Shown here piece after piece: positions 58,478-64,000 of a DNA stretch of 64,000 bases; the stretch's first letter is position 1; the number at the start of each line of letters is the position of its first letter. The notes beneath the pieces are model-generated. The model saw only the letters and a list, made by a program, of their open reading frames with translations. It was not told where the DNA came from and ran no database searches. The translations under genes were made by a program, and so were the position numbers. The stretch is from Cystobasidium ongulense. Its lineage: Eukaryota; Basidiomycota; Cystobasidiomycetes; Cystobasidiales; Cystobasidiaceae. The DNA lies in NCBI GenBank assembly GCA_022835595.1, contig BQUP01000007.1:310001-374000 (forward strand). The letters are read 5' to 3'.

Positions 58478-58821
58478 GATATTCAGTGCTGGCCGATCAA
58501 CCACCCAGCGTCTAGGTGGAACAGCACAGTCCGAGCTTGATGCAGGCGGCTTTTGCAAGCTGTAGAAGCAGTAGTGATTCTTGTGCAGGGATGCAGTGTT
58601 TGTCGTGGAATCGTCAAAGGCAAGCTTGTCGCGGTGAAGAGACAGGCACGCGTCGATGTGGTCCATCATCCTGCATGTCCATCTGCAGCTCTTTCTCTTT
58701 CTTTCACCAATTCTAATACACAAAAAGCAGCACAGCACACACGGCACACAGAACCTAGTTACATCAACACCCACGCTCCTCGCACGCGAAACTCCACAAA
58801 GACCACACTTTGCCATCCACC
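58478..58821. other. divergent promoter, WRAP53-like and CHZ1
   Basis: Shared 344-bp region between two nuclear-protein genes. Pyrimidine-rich stretch (TTTCTCTTTCTTTC) near 58692-58706 next to CHZ1. No clear TATA. Confidence 0.5.
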
Positions 58822-59545
58822 ATGTCCGAGTCCGCTGCTCAGAAGAGATCCGTCGACGAGGTTTCCACGCCCGAAGTTGCCGACACCAAGAAGTAGGTGC
58901 TTGCTGCTCCTCACCCTCTTTATGAGCATACTCAGACATGCTTCTCTGCCCTTTTGGCGCGCCTTTCTAGGTCCAAAGCTGAGGACGTCAAGGAACCCGA
59001 GCAAGCTGAAGCTGGACCCAGCACTGGCGACAACGAGGTCGAGGAGACCGAGGTAGACGAAGGTGAGTTGTGCGATTGTCTTTGATGATCCATCACAGAC
59101 CACTACGGGAGGTCGAGACGCGTCCTTTCTGTTGTTATTGTTTTCCGCTTCCTCTTTGAAAACGCGTAAACTGACGTGCATGCGATACACTCTTGCAGAC
59201 GAGCTCGCTGCTCTGGACACCGCCAACATCATCTCTGGTCCCAGAACTCGAGGCAAGAAGATTGACTTCAGAAAAGCATCTGAAGAAGCTGGCGGCGATG
59301 AAGACGACGTGCGTTTGTCCCACCTTCCCGTGTATCTTCACTCACTCTAGTGGCAATGCCTCGCTGACACCATACTATCTACCTTCATTCCTACACAGGA
59401 GGAGGACGATGATGCCGACGTAACTGCCAACACCACCAACCTTAATGATGAAGCCACCTCAGACGATGACGACGAGGAGGCTGAAGCTCCAGCTGCCGAG
59501 GAGGAGGCCGAGACCAAGGAGAAAGCCGACAAAGAAGATGCTTAA
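58822..59545 (+). CDS. CHZ1: histone H2A.Z chaperone CHZ1
   Basis: Small acidic chaperone for H2A.Z-H2B, helping SWR1 exchange. Four exons, about 140 residues. Start MSESAAQKRSVDEVSTPE. The CHZ motif ELAALDTANIISGPRTRGKK with IDFRKA is clear. Both flanks are strongly acidic (GDEDDEEDDDADV; SDDDDEEAEAP) and it ends KEKADKEDA then TAA. Length and layout match the family. Confidence 0.93.
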
Positions 59546-60292
59546 ACTTCGATTGAGCCACTCTAATAACTACTACAAAAGAAGAGTACACCTCTCCGAG
59601 TGCTACAACTTGTTTGCTCCGCCATCAATTCCACTTGCTTCTTCGAGCTTCCTTTCCTCCGATACCTTCTGCAGTTGAGAGCAATTCAGAGCAATAGAAC
59701 CTCGCTTTTGTACCCGGGTAACATGGTAGAAGTGAGGGAGTGGTATACCAATGTAGTGAGAGTTTCATACCCTGCTGTGTCGTAAAGCACCCATACAAAG
59801 CGCGAAGCAAGTGCCCTACCGAACCTAAACGAGGAAGCTCACTACTGTGATTACTTCAGTCACTAAGAGTTCAGACAACAGTCTTTACCTTCCACCTGCT
59901 TGTAATGCGCTCGTGTGTTATAGACGGCATCCGTTTCTGGACGATAGAAGCTGGAAATCAAGGATGTTCGCCCGACAGCTTCAGCACGCCTCGAAGTTGT
60001 AAGGAGAAAAGCAGAGCTCATTGAATAATCGACTGGCTCGGTGATTTTTTGATCTGGATATCATGTCCGCGCCGGTTTTTCATAATCCGAAGCTGAGTCG
60101 AGATTGATAAGTTAAAAGGGCGGGCTTGTAGCTCCTAAGCAGGCTTATATGGTTCAATATCTTCCCCCGATGCCCCGATAAGGTCGAGCAGGCCGGACTT
60201 CCGAGCTTGTTGTATGCAGTTGGCGATTCTCCCTTCAATCGCAATCGCCTGGAGACGTTGAGGCTTCATACGGTGGTTCCGCACCGGGCACT
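59546..60292. other. convergent intergenic region
   Basis: 3' regions of CHZ1 and the asparaginase. It includes a minus-strand open frame (60135-60317) directly 3' of, and out of frame with, the asparaginase; see findings. No independent gene recognised. Confidence 0.5.
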
Positions 60293-62563
60293 TTAAAATT
60301 TCCCAGCAGCGGTCCAAAGCTGTGAGTCGTTGTCTAGATGCGTCGAAGTTTTGGCGAGCTCCTTTTCGTGTTGACTGAGATGAGCACCCGCCGACCGCAG
60401 TGCCAGGACCATCGTCATTCTTTCGTGCCTTGAAGCATGATGTGACGTTATGGCGTAGTAGAGCGCAGTGTGTCCGCTGACATCGCGGAGATGTACAGAG
60501 GCGCCGTATTGCAGAAGCAGCTCCACGTTTCTCACGATGCCATGTAAGCAGGCGATGTGCAAGGGAGAATGCGTGGTGAAATTATTGAGGAGACCCAGGC
60601 CTTGCGTTTCGCCATTATGTTCTTCTGTCTTCTCGCCCTCTACAAGAGTCTCAAGCAATGTTGCCAAGGATGTGTCTGGCTTCGCAGAAGCAGAGGCGAC
60701 AAGCAATGGATTTAGAGCATCCTCAACCGAAGTCAGGTCGTTGTCGCTTGGACCTTGACCTGCCACTCGATGGAGGTCTGTAGTACTAGATAGACTACCA
60801 GCTGCCGGAGAGAGAAGGAGCAGGCGCGAGAAGAGGCTTGTTATGCGGTTGTACTTCGACCCTGCAAGATCTGTGATGATTGGCTTCGGCGGCGTGAGTT
60901 CGCCCCGGATTGACTGGGTCATGAACTCTCGAACTTCGTGGGGAGTCAAATCCTTGGCCAGAAGGTACGCAAGCTTGGCCAGTGCACCTTCCACTGTCAT
61001 ATCGCTACCGCTTACGACTCCGACCGCTGCCAATTTGCGACCATTTTCGTCTGCATATGACTGTCAGTAGATCCCTTCATGTCTTTTCTGAACTGACAGT
61101 CGCGACTCACATAGTGCTTCAACAGTGCCCTTTTGGCATTGCGTAATGTTCACGATAACGACACCTCGCTCGGAGGCTTCCTTGAATGCCGCAAGAAGAT
61201 CGGGTCTTTGGGGACAATTGCCGGCTCCATAGGTGCACAAGACTGTCAAACCCTGTCAGCGAAGGACCTGCGCATCTGACTGGATTGTGTACGTACCTAC
61301 ACCCTTTAAAGGCGCGCCCAAGAAGGCTTTAACAGACGAAGTAGTGATGCCTGGGAATAGTCGCAATGTTGCGACATCCTGACATAGATTCTTGTGCACT
61401 TGAAAGGGCTTCATAACTGTTGGACGTAAAACAGATCTCCAGTCGACATCTATTGAGATGCCAATCTTAGCCAGTGGGGACATGTTGGGTGACGAGAAAG
61501 CCCTGTTAGCAGGCGATCCATGATCAGTACACATCCGAATACTGTTTAGAGATGACTCAAATTTACTTGAAGTCATAACTGGAGCTCTTCGTGCTTCTGC
61601 AGCCACGGAACAAGGTATGATGAAAGAAAAGCCTGAAAAAATGCGTTCTTCAGTTGACACCCAAGTTTTGCCATCATAGAAACTACTTTTGCTTACGTTA
61701 CCTCTGGGATGCAGAAGTTACCGGCTAGAGCCAGAGCTCCTAAGAGATTATCGACAGCGTCGTTGCGAACTTCGGATAGCGGGATCTGTGCGCCTGCTTC
61801 TGTTGTATCAGCTACATGAGCAATATCTTCCTCCAGAGCTTACAAACGTACCAGTCAAAATCACAGGCTTCCCAAGGTTCTCGAGGAGGAAAGACAGAGC
61901 ACTAGCCTGATAGAGCACTCAATCTCAGCCGCGAGCTTAGCCAGTGAAGGGAGCTCTCCTACTGTGTATGCCATAGTGTCGGTACCATGCAACAGGATGA
62001 AAGCATCATAATTTTGGTAGTTGGCTTCAATGTCACTCGCCATCCTTATCCAATCAGTGAACCCAATATCTGACGAGTCTACCAGCGTTTCATATTCATA
62101 GATGCAGTATCTGACACTTTTTCCAGAGGAACGGGGTGTATGCAGACTCGGAAGTCGAATAGGACCTTTAGGTGTCATTACTGCCATTTCAGTGGGCGTA
62201 GAGATACCAGCTGGCACATGAAGTGCGATATTTGAAGATGCTAGTTTGAAGGTACGCCTATCTGGGCTAGGCTCGCGGGAGGACGATCGGGAGGTCGAGC
62301 CGCTTCGCCATTGCGAAAATGTCGCTACATCTCTCGAGTGAGAGAAGATCGTGTCTGCTCCAGGGTCGTTGAATCTTGCCTGACTTGATAGATTATCAAA
62401 GAGGAAACCAGGGTATGTGACTTTGCCAGCGGAGCTATCGAGCATGCCAATAGTACCGCCGCAGTAGATCATAAGGACGCGCCTTTCTTCCGCTGCTAAG
62501 CATGAGGCAGGGAGGTCAGTCGTGTGGATACAGGAATTAGCTGCATAACAACCTCCTACCCAT
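60293..62563 (-). CDS. L-asparaginase fused to ankyrin repeats
   Basis: Cytosolic type I asparaginase/60-kDa lysophospholipase family enzyme. A 4-nt coding first exon (ATGG, 62560-62563) joins to AAEERRVLMIYCGGTIGML; otherwise the first Met is at 62472. The catalytic pair is present: Thr in CGGTIGM and the second Thr in LLHGTDTMAYT, with SIDVDWRSVLRP and VLCTYGAGNCPQRPDLLAAF after. The C-terminal region has ankyrin repeats (SPLHIACLHGIVRNVELLLQ; GASVHLRDVSGHTALYYAI). An insertion rich in Ser and Arg sits after the first motif (SQWRSGSTSRSSSREPSPD). It ends SQLWTAAGKF. The asparaginase-ankyrin fusion is known in fungi and animals. Confidence 0.9.
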
Positions 62564-62752
62564 ATTGACGTCCTCGTGTAGGTAAGAGAGCACTTGCTGG
62601 TGCGAAACGAAGATGCAAAGCGGTCAAATTCGCAAGGCCCGTGATGTGATCAGGTTCACGTGACTATTGTAAATATGGTGATGAATGAGTAATTATGTGC
62701 ACTAAGCTACAGATGGAGCCACGACAAGGCTGATGGATATGTACGGAAACGT

Positions 62753-64000
62753 TCAATTGTTTGCTAGGTTTGGTCTCAATCCGAAGTTACGGTGACCTGA
62801 TGCCATCATGGCTGAATCTGCCGCTGCAGTCTCGAGCTCGATGGCTGGGCAAGCAGGAGCTTGAATAGCAGAGCCATAGTTCCTGTATAGTCTGGTCAGC
62901 ATCGTCTGAAATTGTGACGCGAGCTGAAAGGTGCTTACCTGGCGAACCAAATGGCGACACCCTGTGTACGGAGGAGAGTCAGATCGAAGCGACAGAAGCT
63001 ACTGAAGGTAAACAACTCACATTAGTCCATCCGAAGCCAGCTTGTACTTGGTATTCTCCTCCTGCTCCAGCAGCACTGTCAAGGTGAAGAAGTCAGATAA
63101 TTAAGGTACAGTAACATGTAGTCTCCACTAACTCGATGTCGTAGGCAGAGAATTTCTGTTGAAAGTTTGTGAGTCGGTGCGATCTCGACGCACAGAACAT
63201 GTAGAACTTACCTCGAACATATTTCCGGAATTGCCAACACTGTTGGTAGCATTGAGATCCTCCTGAGATAGTTGCTGTAGCAGTCCTGGAATGGAGCCAC
63301 CGGTGGAATACCAGCTGCAATATGCAGAGCTCATGTACCTCTGTACCAGTGCCGTGGCTGTCGAAAATTTAATTCAGCAAGTGTGGGTCGTTTAGTGATG
63401 TTGCATATACCGCTTTGTCGATTCCGCAAACTCACCAAGTCCATCGGCCCAGCCCAATGCGGAGCTATTACCAAGGTTTCCAAGCGTGTCGAACGAGTTC
63501 ACCGAGGTGATGTTGACATCCTGCCCAAGAATAGGTTGACCAGGTAAGTCACCTTGTTCTAGGCCGAAGTGATTAGAAGGTAGGTAAGTGAAATCAATAG
63601 CAGAGGTGCTATAATTTGCGAAATTCGTAACTTGAGAAACGTTTCTTGGAATATTCTCGAGTGCCTTGACTGTAATATAGAGTGTGGGTGGCCAGACATT
63701 AGGCCAATCCCATTGTTGTCCGGATTCATACAGAGTAATTGGAATGCTTCCGTTGTAGCTGCGCAAACAAATTCAGACAATTTAAAGGCACTCTCAGAAG
63801 CATGGGCTGTAATCTCACTGTGCGGTCAAATATGCCAATCCACTAAAGGCCTTCTCTGCCGAACTAGCACTTTGTGTAACTTCTTCAGGGAAGATACCGG
63901 ACCAGTAAGGGTAATAACCAGCGATTGACCATCTAGGCAAGAGGGCTTTAGAGGTCAGGTTGTATTCTCGGTAGGCTAGAGCTTCAGAGTCCCAGTGAAG
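62753..64000 (-). CDS. alpha,alpha-trehalase, GH37, N-terminal part missing
   Basis: Hydrolyses trehalose to two glucose. The gene enters from the right edge; its start is outside. Visible parts in order: LHWDSEALAYREYNLTSKAL, RWSIAGYYPYWSGIFPEE, the family signature GQQWDWPNVWPPTLYITVKA, SSAYCSWYSTGGSIPGLL, EKFSAYDIDAAGAGGEYQVQ and AGFGWTNGVAIWFARNYG, which carries the catalytic-Glu region (GGEYxxQxGFGWTNGV). It ends SGHRNFGLRPNLANN then TGA. At least six introns. Probable extracellular/acid-type or vacuolar enzyme; the missing N-terminus would tell. Confidence 0.92.

Noticed and set aside
1-64000. Search for retroelements, DNA transposons, virus-like genes and CRISPR arrays
   Set aside because: No reverse transcriptase, integrase, transposase or capsid motifs, no long terminal repeats and no spaced repeat arrays were seen.

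Overview
The window looks like nuclear DNA of a basidiomycete fungus, most like an intron-rich, compact yeast genome of the Tremellomycetes kind. Nearly every gene is cut by many short introns (about 50-80 nt, GT...AG, with CTNAC/CTAAC-like branch sites), intergenic gaps are short, base composition is near even, and the proteins are fungal housekeeping types. The class is inferred from gene architecture and was not checked by database search. I saw no retroelement, virus-like element, rRNA, tRNA or CRISPR. Coding spans are drawn from start to stop including introns; exon joins were worked out by frame and family motifs.

Region 1 (1-15038) is the most unusual. It holds a zinc alcohol dehydrogenase (cut by the left edge), a succinate-semialdehyde-type aldehyde dehydrogenase, a Baeyer-Villiger-type flavin monooxygenase, a DUF1446/AtuA-like protein and a Zn2Cys6 transcription factor. 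Five consecutive genes that oxidise alcohol, aldehyde and ketone, with an AtuA relative and a local regulator, look like a catabolic gene cluster, perhaps for a terpenoid, branched alcohol or ketone. The substrate is inference.

Region 2 (15039-25836) has a long gene-poor stretch, two small unrecognised genes, a kinesin-6-like motor and an AMS1-type alpha-mannosidase. Region 3 (26215-35220) has a Kap121/importin-5 karyopherin, divergent RAD51 with an ACGCGT box, and an SNG1/DUF3533 membrane protein. Region 4 (36079-45688) has a VPS62-like protein, divergent methylmalonate-semialdehyde dehydrogenase, a kelch protein and a large HAM1-like lipid-transfer-type protein.

Region 5 (45958-64000) has a probable Mediator subunit 1, an Ent3-like epsin, PEX19 with a C-terminal CaaX box, an M1 aminopeptidase, a WRAP53/TCAB1-like WD40 protein divergent from the histone chaperone CHZ1, an ankyrin-fused asparaginase, and a GH37 trehalase cut by the right edge.

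The main points worth follow-up are the putative catabolic cluster, two microexons (8 nt and 13 nt) needed to complete metal-site spacings in two metalloenzymes, an inverted repeat just upstream of the methylmalonate-semialdehyde dehydrogenase start, a 9-bp palindrome-like element shared by the two aldehyde dehydrogenase promoters, and two small genes of unknown function.
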